NCBI RefSeq assembly: GCF_002283555.1
Contig: NZ_MVOI01000003.1
Location: 394,536 to 458,535 of the forward strand
Direction: 5' to 3'
DNA: 64,000 bases
Source of the DNA: Rubrivirga sp. SAORIC476
GTDB taxonomy: Bacteria > Bacteroidota > Rhodothermia > Rhodothermales > Rubricoccaceae
The translations under genes and the position numbers were made by a program. The notes under the pieces are model-generated. The model worked only from the letters and a program-made list of their open reading frames with translations. It did no database searches and had not been told where the DNA came from. Positions 25,801-33,794 of this stretch are shown piece by piece (position 1 is the first letter of the stretch; every line of letters starts with the position of its first letter).

Positions 25801-26050
25801 CCGCCTTGCGGTCGACGCGGAAGCCCCGCATCGTCTTGTAGCGGCAGAAGAGGTCCTTGATGGTCCGCGCCATCACGTGGTGGATGCCCGGCTTGCCGTT
25901 GGCCGTCGGTGGGCCCTCGTAGAACACGAAGTGCGGCGCGCCCTCGCGAATGTCGAGCGACTGCTGGAACGTGTCCTCGGCCTCCCAGCGGGCGAGCACG
26001 GCCTCTTCGACGGCGACAGGGTCGAAGCGATCGACCTCGGGATACGACAT
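22811..26050 (-). CDS. ileS: isoleucyl-tRNA synthetase (Bacteroidota/eukaryote-like type)
   Basis: A 1,079-residue class I synthetase that charges tRNA-Ile. The HIGH region reads NGKPGIHHVMARTIKD, the form usual in Bacteroidota, and the KMSKS loop is present as NKMSKSKGN. The CP1 editing domain lies between them (for example TTPWTVPSNVAM, DGTGIVHTAPAFG). The long C-terminal domain lacks the zinc-binding end of the E. coli enzyme and matches the type-2 form often associated with natural mupirocin resistance. Start MSYPEVDRFDP was chosen by similarity and by a promoter-like box 32 bases upstream. Confidence 0.96.
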   Translation of the reverse strand: MSYPEVDRFDPVAVEEAVLARWEAEDTFQQSLDIREGAPHFVFYEGPPTANGKPGIHHVMARTIKDLFCRYKTMRGFRVDRKAGWDTHGLPVEIEVEKELGLEGRHQVEAYGIAKYNAACRASVLKYKDLWDDLTVRMGYWVDLGEPYITFETNYIESVWNLLQRIWEKGLLSKGHKIQWYSPANGTVLSSHEVSLGYKEVQDVSVVVRARLVQEPRTSLLAWTTTPWTVPSNVAMVVGSKIHYVKARQEVDGEEEFLIVAKSQAGAILKGDYEVVQEMTGADLVGLRYEPMWPDAVDHADGADAWRVVSADYVTTEDGTGIVHTAPAFGMDDFATGQKYDLPVLNPVTAEGRFIDDFGDLSGLWFKDADRPIIRDLTARGLLYREDSYVHNYPHDWRKGTPLMQYPVESWFIRTTEVKDRMVDLNRTINWQPEGIGTGRFGQWLENNVDWALSRSRFWGTPLPIWVETFDDGREVEEPHRECIGSIAELEAKVGGVFPEAAINPDLGTVDLHRPYVDALTWPGPNGGTMRRVEDLIDVWFDSGAMPFAQWHYPFENVERFQANAPADFIAEGVDQTRGWFYTLHAIAALVDDRVAYKNVVVNGLVLDAEGNKMSKSKGNAVEPFAAIARHGADPIRWSMMAASPPWEDLRYSDAAVEETTRKFFGTLVNTYRFFATYAALDGYVRTDAEAVPLGGRTELDRWILSRLQSTIAEATDALDGYHPTRAARAVEAFTDDLSNWWLRRSRRRFWKGADDTDKRAAYDTLWESLEAISRLMAPIAPFVGEWLYGLLGHTASVHLQSYPEADPLRLDVDLEGRMALARAVTTATLALRNEASINVRQPLGSLLVVTGVGGVDEAVLRSVEDVILDEVNVKALETASGDSGAVVKSAKPNFKALGRKLGKQMKEANAAIRLLDSASVARYEAEGTLELLMPSGSVVLEAGDLDVVSEGVAGRVVRQESLVAADGSTQTVTVALDTTLDEALRAEGFVREFVNRVQALRKEAGFEVSDRIAVEFAGSPALLARLLDGAVLTPAFATPVRTETLADTLVVAEAPTGDFTRDDIVIGDETLIIGVRRL

Positions 26051-26071
26051 GGTGACGGGCGGATTCAGGAG

Positions 26072-26082
26072 CCGTGAAGCTA
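26072..26082 (-). promoter_or_regulatory. TAGCTTCACGG promoter-like box (ileS)
   Basis: On the minus strand TAGCTTCACGG begins 32 bases before the ileS ATG, the usual spacing for this motif here. Confidence 0.45.
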
Positions 26083-26167
26083 CCGTCCGCCGTCCCGGCC
26101 CGACGTGAAGCCGAGGGCGATTCCGGGGCCGCGGCCCGACCCCGGCGCCGAGCACACGCCCCCGACG

Positions 26168-27472
26168 CTATCCGGCCGGCTTCGCCGCGACGTCGCCCGG
26201 CAGCGTCACCCGGACCGCGGCGCCGCCGAGCGAGCCAGGGCCGAGTTCGATCCGCCCGCCGTGGCTGACGGCGATCGCCCTGGCCAGCGACAGCCCAAGC
26301 CCGACGCGCCGGCCGGAGGCCCACCCGGAAGTAAACGGCTCGAACGCCGTCGCCAGCGTCGCCGGGTCGATTCCCGGACCGTCGTCGGCGACCGTCAACA
26401 CGACGTCGCCGCCGCCCGCTTCGGCGGTCACGGCCACGTGCCCGCCCCCCGACCGCGCCGCGAGCACGGCGTTGCCGATGAGGTTGCTCAGCATCCGGGC
26501 CAGCGCCGAGCCGACGCCCACGACCTCGACGCCCGGGACGACATCGACCGACACCTCGACGTCGCCGGCCGACGCCTGCGCGACCGCCGAGCGGACGACC
26601 TCGGCCAGGGCGACCGGCCGGAGCACGCCATCGACGCCGCGGGCGTGCTCGTACATCGAGCGCACGACCTCGTCGGCGCGTCGGCCCTGGCGGGCCGCCC
26701 CGTCGGCAGCCTCCGAGAGGGCGCGGAGGTGGGCTGCCGCCTCGCCCGTCAGTTCAGCCGTTTCGGCAAGCGCGGCGGCTTCGACCACGGCGGCCTCGGC
26801 GAACCCGACCGCGAGCCCGAGCGGGTTGCGGAGTTCGTGGGCCACGCCTGCCAGCAGTCGCCCGAGCCCGGCCAGCTTCTCCTGCTCGACGATCTGGGCC
26901 TGCATCTGGCGGACGTGCCGGAGGGTCTGGCGGAGCGCCTCGTTCGAGTCACGGAGCGCGCGGTCCCGCCGTGCGCGCTCGACAGCGTAGCGCAGCGTCC
27001 GGCGAAGCACCTCGGGCGTTAGCTCGGCCTTGACGAGATAGTCCGACGCCCCGGAGCGGACTGCGTCGAGCGCCACCTCGAGGTCGCCCAGCGACGTCAG
27101 CGCGACGACGGGCACGGCGTCGGCGACGGCCACGACGCGTGCCACGGTCTCCCAGTACTGAGAGTCCGGGAGTTGCTGGTCGGCCAGGACGACGTGGAAG
27201 GGGTCAGCGTCCGCGCCGGCGGCGTCCAGTGCGGCTGTCCCCGCCTCGACCGTCGTGACATGGTCGAGCCGAATCACCGGGTCGTGGACATCGGCGAGGT
27301 AGGCCTCGACGAGGGCCGCGTGGTCCGGGTTGTCCTCAATCAAGAGCACCCGAAGCGGGTCCGGCGTCTGCTCGACGACCTCCACGACGACGCCGTCGGC
27401 GCCCTCAGGATCGGTCAGGCCGTCCTGGGTCGTGGGCGTCGGCAGGGAACCGGGCGAGGGGGGCAGGGACAT
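26168..27472 (-). CDS. receiver-histidine kinase hybrid
   Basis: A 434-residue soluble protein. A response-regulator receiver covers residues about 40-160 (VLLIEDNPDHAAL; phospho-Asp in VVLADQQLPDS; Lys in YLVKAEL). A coiled coil follows, then a HisKA helix with phospho-His in GVAHELRNPLGLAV and an ATPase domain (SNLIGNAVLAA, DDGPGID, GLGLSLARAI). There is no membrane segment. A receiver placed N-terminal to the kinase suggests it is controlled by phosphorelay from its neighbours. It is the last gene of the run starting at 29859, only 4 bases after the Rcp1-like regulator. Confidence 0.9.
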   Translation of the reverse strand: MSLPPSPGSLPTPTTQDGLTDPEGADGVVVEVVEQTPDPLRVLLIEDNPDHAALVEAYLADVHDPVIRLDHVTTVEAGTAALDAAGADADPFHVVLADQQLPDSQYWETVARVVAVADAVPVVALTSLGDLEVALDAVRSGASDYLVKAELTPEVLRRTLRYAVERARRDRALRDSNEALRQTLRHVRQMQAQIVEQEKLAGLGRLLAGVAHELRNPLGLAVGFAEAAVVEAAALAETAELTGEAAAHLRALSEAADGAARQGRRADEVVRSMYEHARGVDGVLRPVALAEVVRSAVAQASAGDVEVSVDVVPGVEVVGVGSALARMLSNLIGNAVLAARSGGGHVAVTAEAGGGDVVLTVADDGPGIDPATLATAFEPFTSGWASGRRVGLGLSLARAIAVSHGGRIELGPGSLGGAAVRVTLPGDVAAKPAG

Positions 27473-27476
27473 ACGG

Positions 27477-27917
27477 TTAGGGGAGTCGATTCCAGCGGGC
27501 CCAGTAGTCGCCGAGCTCGTGGATCATGGCCTCGAACTTGGCGAAGTCGACGGGTTTGACGAGGTAGCTGTTGGCGTGCGTCCGGTAGGCGCGGGCTCGG
27601 TCGGACTCGGCGTCGCTCGTGGTGAGCACCACGACCGGGATCTCGCGCAACCCCTCGTCGCCCTTGACCTCCGCGAGCACGTCGAGGCCGCCCACGCGGG
27701 GCAGGTTGAGGTCGAGCAGGATGAGATCGGGGCGAGGCGCCTCGCCGTGGCTCTCGCGTCGGTACAGGATGTCCAGCGCCTCGGCGCCGTCCCGAGCCCG
27801 GATCGTCTGGTGGCGGGGATCATGGCTCTCGAGCGCGACCGCCGTGAGTTCAGCATGGTCGTCGTCGTCCTCAACCAGGAGGATGCAGAGGGGTCGAATA
27901 GGAAGATCGGAAGCCAT
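27477..27917 (-). CDS. single-domain response regulator (Rcp1-like)
   Basis: A 146-residue receiver without output domain. Visible residues are CILLVEDDDDHAEL, phospho-Asp in LILLDLNLPRVGG, Thr in VVLTTSDAE and Lys in YLVKPVDF. The long loop before the phospho-Asp is typical of the regulators that partner bacteriophytochromes and other PAS kinases. ATG 27917 gives a 19-base gap to the upstream kinase; an ATG at 27956 would overlap it. It probably shuttles phosphate from the PAS kinase to the receiver-kinase hybrid. Confidence 0.9.
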   Translation of the reverse strand: MASDLPIRPLCILLVEDDDDHAELTAVALESHDPRHQTIRARDGAEALDILYRRESHGEAPRPDLILLDLNLPRVGGLDVLAEVKGDEGLREIPVVVLTTSDAESDRARAYRTHANSYLVKPVDFAKFEAMIHELGDYWARWNRLP

Positions 27918-27936
27918 CGCGGAATGAGTGTGCAAA

Positions 27937-29859
27937 CTATGTACCAGAGGCCCCATTGTGCCGAGGCGGGGCGGAGAGAACGGCGTGGGGCGGAACTTCC
28001 AAAACGAACCGGGCGCCCTCCTGGCCCGGCGGCCCGTCGGCCCCCTCGACCCGCGCCTCACCTCCCAGCACCTCCATCACCCGGGAGACGACCGCGAGCC
28101 CGACGCCGGTCCCGTCGCCCCCGGTGTCGAGCCGCTGGAAGAGGTCGAAGACGCGGTCGCGGTACGCCTCGGGCACGCCGGGCCCGTCGTCCTCCACGAT
28201 CACGCGGAGGCCGCCACTGGGAGCCGGCTCGGACCGCACGACGACGCGTGAGCCCCCGCCCCCCAGCCCGTAGTGGACCGCATTCGCGAGCAGGTTCTCG
28301 AGCGCCTCCTCGATGCGCTGGGGGTCGGCCAGGAGGGCGCCCAGCGCGTCGCGCACCTCAAGGGTCCCGCCCACCGCCCGCGCGCGGACCGCGAGCTCGT
28401 TTACCAGACGGTTGGCAATCGCGTCGAGGTCGACCGGCCGGGGGTCCCCGGATGTCCGTCCCGACCGGCTCAGGACCAGCAGGTCCTCGATGAGCCGTCC
28501 CATCCGGTCGGCTGCGTTCAGGACCCGGTCGAGGGCCTGGTCGGCCTTCTCGGTCCGCCCGGCGGCGATGTACCCCTTGAGGAGGCCCAGGAACCCGGTG
28601 ATGGTGACGAGCGGCGACTTGAGGTCGTGCGAGACGGTGTAGGCGAACCGCTCCATCTCGGCGTTTTTCTGCCGGAGCACCTCCTCCTGCTGCCGCCGCT
28701 CGGTGACGTCGAAGTTGAACCCGTAGAGGCGCCCGCCGCCCCGGCCGTCGGCGATCACTCGCCCACGGGCAGCGAGCCAGCGGACCCGGCCGCCTGGGAG
28801 GAAGATCCGGAACTCGGCGTCGTACCGGTCCCCTCCTTCGATCGCCTCTACGATCGATTCCTTGAGTCCCGGGAGGTCGTCCGGGTGGACGATTTCGAAG
28901 AACGCCTCGGCGGAGGGCATTCCCTCGGCTCCCACGCCCCAGAGGTGAGCCGCCAGGTCATCGTGGACGAGCATGTCAGAGCCCACGTCCCACTCCCACG
29001 ACCCGATGCCGCCCCCTTCGAGCGCGAGTTGAAGCCGGACCTCGCTCTGGCGCAGCGCGAGCTCGGCGCGCTTCTGGTCGTCGATGTCCGTGCACGTCCC
29101 GAACCAGCGCAGGAGTTGGCCGTCAGGCGCGCGGAGCGGGTCGGCCCGGCCGATGAACCAGCGATGGGCGCCGTCGGTCTTCCGACGGATCCGATACTCG
29201 ACCTCGTACGGCTCGCCGGTCGCCAGCGAGTGGGCCCACCGCGCCGCCGCCGCGTCGAGGTCGTCGGGGTGGATGTAGTCGGCCCAGCGGAAGCCCTGAC
29301 TGCCGCCCCGGTTCTCGCCGCCGGGTTCATCGGGTCGGGGCATCCCGGTGTAGGCGTACCATCGCTCGTTGAAGTAATCGTGGTACCCCTCGGGCGTCGT
29401 CGTCCAGACGAGTTGAGGGAGCGACTCGGTGAGCTGACGGAGCTGGCGCTCACTCTCACGGAGCGCGGCCTCGGTCTGGCGAGCCTCACTGACGTCGGTG
29501 AAGTAGACCGTGAGGCCACCGTCGAACGGGAACGCGCGGACGGAGAAGTACCGGCCGAGCGGGTCGTAGGGCGCGTCGAACTGGACGGCCTCCCGGGTCT
29601 CGACGGCTCGGTGGTAGGCGTCCCAGAAAGGGCTCCCGACGGCCTCGGGGAACTCGTGCCATACGACCTTGCCCAGCAGGTCGGCCCGCGCACGATCCAG
29701 CAGGGACACCGCCTGGTCGTTGACGTAGGTGAACCGCCACTCGACGTCGAGCGCGAAGAAGGCGTCCGAGATCGACGCCAGCACGTCGGCCGCGTCGATC
29801 TCGGGGCCGGCGTCCGACACGGGGGCGTCCTCGGCGGACGGCGGGGGGACGGGAGGCAC
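27937..29859 (-). CDS. triple-PAS sensor histidine kinase
   Basis: A 640-residue soluble kinase with GTG start. Three PAS domains lie at about residues 25-130, 140-262 and 270-390 (for example DAFFALDVEWRFTYVND, ESLPQLVWTTTPEGYHDYFN, RWLAARGRVIADG). The HisKA helix has YTVSHDLKSPLVTI and the ATPase domain has ENLLANAVHYG, DDGPGVP and GVGLAVVSRVME. The architecture resembles the cyanobacterial Cph1-like kinases without a GAF/PHY module. No chromophore site is evident; the signal is unknown. It heads a three-gene phosphorelay operon and is divergent from the lipid-like operon at 30096. Confidence 0.92.
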   Translation of the reverse strand: MPPVPPPSAEDAPVSDAGPEIDAADVLASISDAFFALDVEWRFTYVNDQAVSLLDRARADLLGKVVWHEFPEAVGSPFWDAYHRAVETREAVQFDAPYDPLGRYFSVRAFPFDGGLTVYFTDVSEARQTEAALRESERQLRQLTESLPQLVWTTTPEGYHDYFNERWYAYTGMPRPDEPGGENRGGSQGFRWADYIHPDDLDAAAARWAHSLATGEPYEVEYRIRRKTDGAHRWFIGRADPLRAPDGQLLRWFGTCTDIDDQKRAELALRQSEVRLQLALEGGGIGSWEWDVGSDMLVHDDLAAHLWGVGAEGMPSAEAFFEIVHPDDLPGLKESIVEAIEGGDRYDAEFRIFLPGGRVRWLAARGRVIADGRGGGRLYGFNFDVTERRQQEEVLRQKNAEMERFAYTVSHDLKSPLVTITGFLGLLKGYIAAGRTEKADQALDRVLNAADRMGRLIEDLLVLSRSGRTSGDPRPVDLDAIANRLVNELAVRARAVGGTLEVRDALGALLADPQRIEEALENLLANAVHYGLGGGGSRVVVRSEPAPSGGLRVIVEDDGPGVPEAYRDRVFDLFQRLDTGGDGTGVGLAVVSRVMEVLGGEARVEGADGPPGQEGARFVLEVPPHAVLSAPPRHNGASGT

Positions 29860-30067
29860 GAGCGGTTGAGGGGCGGTCGCGGAAGGCAGAGCCGTACGAC
29901 CCAGACTCGCTCTCGTTTCCGGTCGGCCGGCGCCGCGGGCCGGTTGGCTCGATCTCTTGACGCGAGGCGACTCTCCGAGAGACGGCGACCCCGAGTCGCT
30001 CGACGTTTCTCCCAGGTGGCGCCCGCGCGTAGTGCAATCGGACTGGGTGCGTGCAGAGCCGCCCCTC

Positions 30068-30077
30068 TACCTTCGCG
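30068..30077 (+). promoter_or_regulatory. TACCTTCGCG promoter-like box of the radical SAM operon
   Basis: TACCTTCGCG lies 28 bases before the ATG at 30096, which is the first gene of the eight-gene operon. Confidence 0.45.
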
Positions 30078-30095
30078 ACATCTCCACACGTCGCC

Positions 30096-31460
30096 ATGGC
30101 CGCCCCGCTCCGCATCGCGCTCGTCTCGCCGCGAGGCCCCCTGTACCGCCACCGAGGCGGGGCGTGGCGGCGGCAGATGCGCTACGCGCCCCTCACGCTG
30201 ACGACCCTCGCGGCGCTCGTCCCGGACGACGTGCCCGCCGAGGTCGCGCTCTACGACGAGGGCCTGGGCGACGTGCCGGACGACCTCGACGCCGACCTGG
30301 TCGGCATCAGCGCGATCACGGGGACCGCGCCGCGCTCGTACGAGATCGCCGACGCGCTCCGGGCGCGCGGCGTGCCGGTCGTGCTCGGCGGCGTCCACCC
30401 GACGCTGGTGCCCGACGAGGCCCAGCGGCACGCGGACGCCGTCGTGACGGGCTACGCCGAGGACGCGTGGCCGGAGTTGCTGCGCGACGTCCGCGCCGGC
30501 CGGATGCGCGAGCGCTACGCCCAGGCGCCGGGCCTGAGTCTGGCCGGGCGTCCGCACCCGCGCCGCGACCTCTTGCCGACCGGGCGCGTGGCGCAGTCGT
30601 TCACCCTAGAGGCCACGCGCGGCTGCCAGCACCGCTGCGACTTCTGCGTCGTCCCGACGGCCTGGGGCGGGCCGATGCAGCGGCCCGTCGGCGAGGTGGT
30701 GGACGACATCGTGCGAGGCGGGGCGAAGCGGCTCCTGTTCCTCGACCTCAACCTGATCGGCGACGTGGGGTACGCGAAGGCGTTGTTCGAGGCGCTCGTC
30801 CCGCTCGGCGTCACCTGGGGGGGGCTGGCGACGACCCGCATCGCCGACGACCCGGAGTTGCTGGCGCTCGCCGCGCGGAGCGGCTGCCGGGCGCTACTCA
30901 TCGGCTTCGAGTCGCTGTCGGACGACACCCTGGCCGAGAGCCACAAGCGGTTCAACGCCGTCCGCGAGACGCCCGAGGCGAGCTACCGGCACGTGCTCGG
31001 GGCCCTCCACGACCACGGCATCGCGGTGATGGGCTGCTTCGTGTTCGGCTTCGACACCGACGCGCCCGACGTGTTCGACCGCACCGCCGCCTTCGTCCAC
31101 GACGCGAACGTCGACCTCCCCCGCTATGCGGTCCTGACGCCGTTCCCCGGCACGCCGCTCTACCGCAAGCTGTCCGCCGAGGGCCGCATCCTCACCGACG
31201 ACTGGGGCCTCTACGACGGCCAGCACGTCGTCTTCGAGCCCGCCCAGATGTCGGCCGACCAGCTGTTGCGCGGGACCGAGCGCGCGTGGCTCCGGACCTA
31301 CCGCTGGACTTCCATCGTGAAGCGGCTGGCGAGTTCGCGGACGCAGACGGCGCTCGCGCTGGCGACGAACGTCGGCTACCGCTACTACGCGCACCGGCTG
31401 AACGAGTACTATACCTGCGACTGGCAGCTCGGGCTGACGCCGGAGCGGAGGGCGGCCTGA
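30096..31460 (+). CDS. B12-binding radical SAM protein 1
   Basis: A 454-residue protein with an N-terminal cobalamin-binding-like Rossmann domain (about residues 1-140; LVGISAITGTAPRSYEIADALRARG, VVLGGVHPT) and a radical SAM domain. The cluster motif is CQHRCDFC with Cys177, Cys181 and Cys184. The C-terminal part has MGCFVFGFDTD and TPFPGTPLYRKL, as in the B12/radical SAM superfamily that includes methyltransferases and cyclases. The canonical DxHxxG cobalamin motif is not seen, as is common in this subgroup. First gene of the operon; its stop overlaps the Rieske gene start. Confidence 0.88.
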   Translation: MAAPLRIALVSPRGPLYRHRGGAWRRQMRYAPLTLTTLAALVPDDVPAEVALYDEGLGDVPDDLDADLVGISAITGTAPRSYEIADALRARGVPVVLGGVHPTLVPDEAQRHADAVVTGYAEDAWPELLRDVRAGRMRERYAQAPGLSLAGRPHPRRDLLPTGRVAQSFTLEATRGCQHRCDFCVVPTAWGGPMQRPVGEVVDDIVRGGAKRLLFLDLNLIGDVGYAKALFEALVPLGVTWGGLATTRIADDPELLALAARSGCRALLIGFESLSDDTLAESHKRFNAVRETPEASYRHVLGALHDHGIAVMGCFVFGFDTDAPDVFDRTAAFVHDANVDLPRYAVLTPFPGTPLYRKLSAEGRILTDDWGLYDGQHVVFEPAQMSADQLLRGTERAWLRTYRWTSIVKRLASSRTQTALALATNVGYRYYAHRLNEYYTCDWQLGLTPERRAA

Positions 31461-32392
31461 TGCAGGTCGACGCCCCCGCCGTCGCCCGAGGCCGTGCCTT
31501 CGCTCAACCAGGCGTGGCGACGAGCGCCTGGCTGCCGGTCGCCCGGAGCCGCGCGATCCGCTCGGGCCGCGTGCTCGGGGTCGACGCGCCCGGCGGGCCG
31601 GTCGCGCTGTGGCGGGACGCGCGCGGCACGCTCCACGCCGTCGACGCCCGGTGCCCCCACCTCGGCGCCGACCTGGGCCAGGGCAGCGTCGAAGCGGACG
31701 CGCTCGTGTGCCCGTTCCACGGCTGGGCCTTCGGCGGCGACGGGACCTGCCTCGGGGCGCCGGGCTGGAACGAGGCACCGACGCGACGCACCCGCTCGGT
31801 CCCGGTGCAGGAACGCTGGGGGCTGGTGTGGATCGCGACCGGGCCCGACCCGGTCGACCTCCCCGACCCGTCGCCGGGCGACTGGCGGATCGTCCGCCCG
31901 CCGTCGCAGACGATCGCCGCTCACCCGCACCTCGTCATCGGCAACGGACTCGACGCGGCGCACTTCGACACGCTGCACGGCCTGGAGCCGACGGCCGAGC
32001 CGGTCCTGAGCGTCGACCCGCCGCGCGTGACGCTGGAGATGCGGGGCAGAGCGAAGAGCCGGGCGCTGCGTCGGCTGCTGGGCGGCGACGTCTGGCTCCG
32101 GTTCACGACGCACGGCGGCCACATCGCCACGGCGGACGTCGAGGCGCCGGTCCGCTTCCGAGCGCTGTTTACGGCGACGCCCGTGCCCGAGGGCAGCCGG
32201 ACCCAGGTGGTCCTCTTCCTCCCGCGCGGGCCTGTCCGGACGCTCCGCGCCGCCGTCGGCCTCTACGCGCTCTTGCACGACGACGCCCGCATCCTGGAAC
32301 GCGTGCGCTTCCGGCGCGCCTTCACCCCCGCCGACGGGCCGCTCCAGGCCTTCGCCGAGGTGGTGGACGGCTTGCCCAGAGGTCGGTCATGA
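31460..32392 (+). CDS. Rieske-type oxygenase
   Basis: A 310-residue protein. The Rieske [2Fe-2S] motif is CPH at 65-67 and CPFH at 84-87 (ARCPHLGADLG..LVCPFHGWAFGGDG). The C-terminal half holds a mononuclear-iron motif N162, D165, H168 and H173 in GNGLDAAHFDTLHG, so it is a catalytic oxygenase and not only an electron carrier. No reductase gene is in the cluster, so a housekeeping ferredoxin system must supply electrons. TGATG overlap with the upstream radical SAM gene and ATGA overlap with the next one imply coupled translation and shared pathway. Confidence 0.9.
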   Translation: MQVDAPAVARGRAFAQPGVATSAWLPVARSRAIRSGRVLGVDAPGGPVALWRDARGTLHAVDARCPHLGADLGQGSVEADALVCPFHGWAFGGDGTCLGAPGWNEAPTRRTRSVPVQERWGLVWIATGPDPVDLPDPSPGDWRIVRPPSQTIAAHPHLVIGNGLDAAHFDTLHGLEPTAEPVLSVDPPRVTLEMRGRAKSRALRRLLGGDVWLRFTTHGGHIATADVEAPVRFRALFTATPVPEGSRTQVVLFLPRGPVRTLRAAVGLYALLHDDARILERVRFRRAFTPADGPLQAFAEVVDGLPRGRS

Positions 32393-33750
32393 GGGTCGCC
32401 TTCCTCCGTCCCAGCCTCGACGGCGGCCGCGCGCACGACGCGATGGAGCCGCTGGCCTTCGCCGCGCTCGCCGCGGTGTCGCCCGAGGGGACCACGCACA
32501 CGCTCCACGACGAGCGGCTGGCGCCGATTCCTACCCGCCTGAACACGGACCTCGCCGCGATTACGGTCGAGACCTACACCGCCCGCCGCGCCTACCAGAT
32601 CGCCGACAGCCTCCGCGCACAGGGCGTGCCCGTCGTGATGGGCGGCTACCACCCGACGTTCCTGCCCGACGAGGCGGCGCAGCACGCCGACGCGGTCGTT
32701 CTGGGCGATGGCGAGCCCGTCTGGCCCCAGGTCGTGGCCGATGCCGCCGCCGGTCGCCTCCGACCCCGCTACGAAGCGGACGGCTTCCCCGACCTCGCGA
32801 CGCTCCGGTTCGACCGGTCGCTCTTCCACGGGATGGACTACCAGAAGGTGATGCCGGTGCAGGTCGGGCGCGGCTGCCGGTTCGCGTGCGACTTCTGCTC
32901 GATCCACGCCTTCTACGGCCGGTCCCTGCGCCAGCGTCCGCCCCAGGCCGTCGCCGACGAGATCCGCCGGTCCGGCGCGCGCCACGTGCTGCTGGTGGAC
33001 GACAACCTGCTGGTCGACCGCGAGCAGGCCGCCGCGCTGTTCGAGGCGCTGATCCCGATCGGCATCACGTGGGGCTGTCAGGTGACGCTCGACGTGACGC
33101 ACGACCTGGAACTCCTCGACCTGATGGCGCGGAGCGGCTGCATCGCCGCGCTCGTCGGCTTCGAGTCGCTGGACGACGGCAACCTGGGCCAGATGCGCAA
33201 GCGGTTCAACACGGTCGGCGGGCCCTATGCCGAGGCCATCGGCCGCTTCCACGACCGCGGCATCATGGTCTACGGCTCGTTCGTGTTCGGCTACGACCAC
33301 GATGGCCCCGACTGCTTCGAGCGAACGGTCCAGTTCGCGCTCGACCATCGCCTCTTCCTCGTCAACTTCAGCGCCCTCCAGCCGACGCCCGCGACGCGCC
33401 TCTACGCCCGCCTGGAGAGCGAGGGCCGTCTCCTCCACGACGCGTGGTGGACCGACCCGACGTACCGCTACGGCGACGCCGCCTTCCAGCCCGCCCGCCT
33501 CAGCCCAGACGAGCTCACCGAGGGCTGCCGCCGCGCCCGCCAGCAGTTCTTTCGGCCTCGGTCGATCTGGCGACGCACCTGGACCCGCCCGCACGCCCGC
33601 TCACCGCGACGCCTGGCCATCTACCTCGGCGCCAACGTCATGGCGAGGCGGGCGCTGAAAGCCAAGCTGGGCAAGCCCCTCGGGAAGAGGGAAATGGGAA
33701 ATGGGAACGGGGAAATGGCAGACTCCCGACTCATCACCGTGCCGGCCTGA
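32389..33750 (+). CDS. B12-binding radical SAM protein 2
   Basis: A 453-residue paralogue of the next gene but one. The cobalamin-like domain shows VETYTARRAYQIADSLRAQGVPVVMGGYHPT. The radical SAM motif is GRGCRFACDFCSIHAFYG with Cys163, Cys167 and Cys170. Then come FVFGYDHDG and QPTPATRLYARLES. It shares long near-identical stretches with protein 3, which points to a tandem duplication. The last 20 or so residues (from about GKREMGNGNGEM) are encoded by low-complexity GGGAAATGG repeats and look like an addition to the true C-terminus. Confidence 0.88.
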   Translation: MRVAFLRPSLDGGRAHDAMEPLAFAALAAVSPEGTTHTLHDERLAPIPTRLNTDLAAITVETYTARRAYQIADSLRAQGVPVVMGGYHPTFLPDEAAQHADAVVLGDGEPVWPQVVADAAAGRLRPRYEADGFPDLATLRFDRSLFHGMDYQKVMPVQVGRGCRFACDFCSIHAFYGRSLRQRPPQAVADEIRRSGARHVLLVDDNLLVDREQAAALFEALIPIGITWGCQVTLDVTHDLELLDLMARSGCIAALVGFESLDDGNLGQMRKRFNTVGGPYAEAIGRFHDRGIMVYGSFVFGYDHDGPDCFERTVQFALDHRLFLVNFSALQPTPATRLYARLESEGRLLHDAWWTDPTYRYGDAAFQPARLSPDELTEGCRRARQQFFRPRSIWRRTWTRPHARSPRRLAIYLGANVMARRALKAKLGKPLGKREMGNGNGEMADSRLITVPA

Positions 33751-33780
33751 CCGCCCCACGTTTCACGTTCCACGCCGCAC
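33679..33780. repeat. low-complexity insert: GGGAAATGG units and a CCCCACGTTTCA unit
   Basis: Imperfect tandem GGGAAATGGGAAATGGGAAC-like units encode the tail of radical SAM protein 2. Immediately after the stop follow CCCCACGTTTCACGTTCCACG-like pyrimidine units. The 14-mer CGCCCCACGTTTCA also occurs inverted at about 40490, in another gap. Confidence 0.65.
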
Positions 33781-33794
33781 CTTCCACCCCTCCC

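Noticed and set aside
22697-26077. A 1,126-codon plus-strand open frame opposite ileS
   Set aside because: The translation is Arg/Val/Asp-rich without family motifs; the opposite strand is an unmistakable IleRS.
29955-29985. A TTGACG -35-like box upstream of the radical SAM operon
   Set aside because: No -10-like sequence at the right spacing; the TACCTTCGCG box nearer the start is a better candidate.
28273-30201. A 642-codon plus-strand frame opposite the PAS kinase
   Set aside because: Compositional shadow; the minus strand has PAS, HisKA and ATPase motifs.
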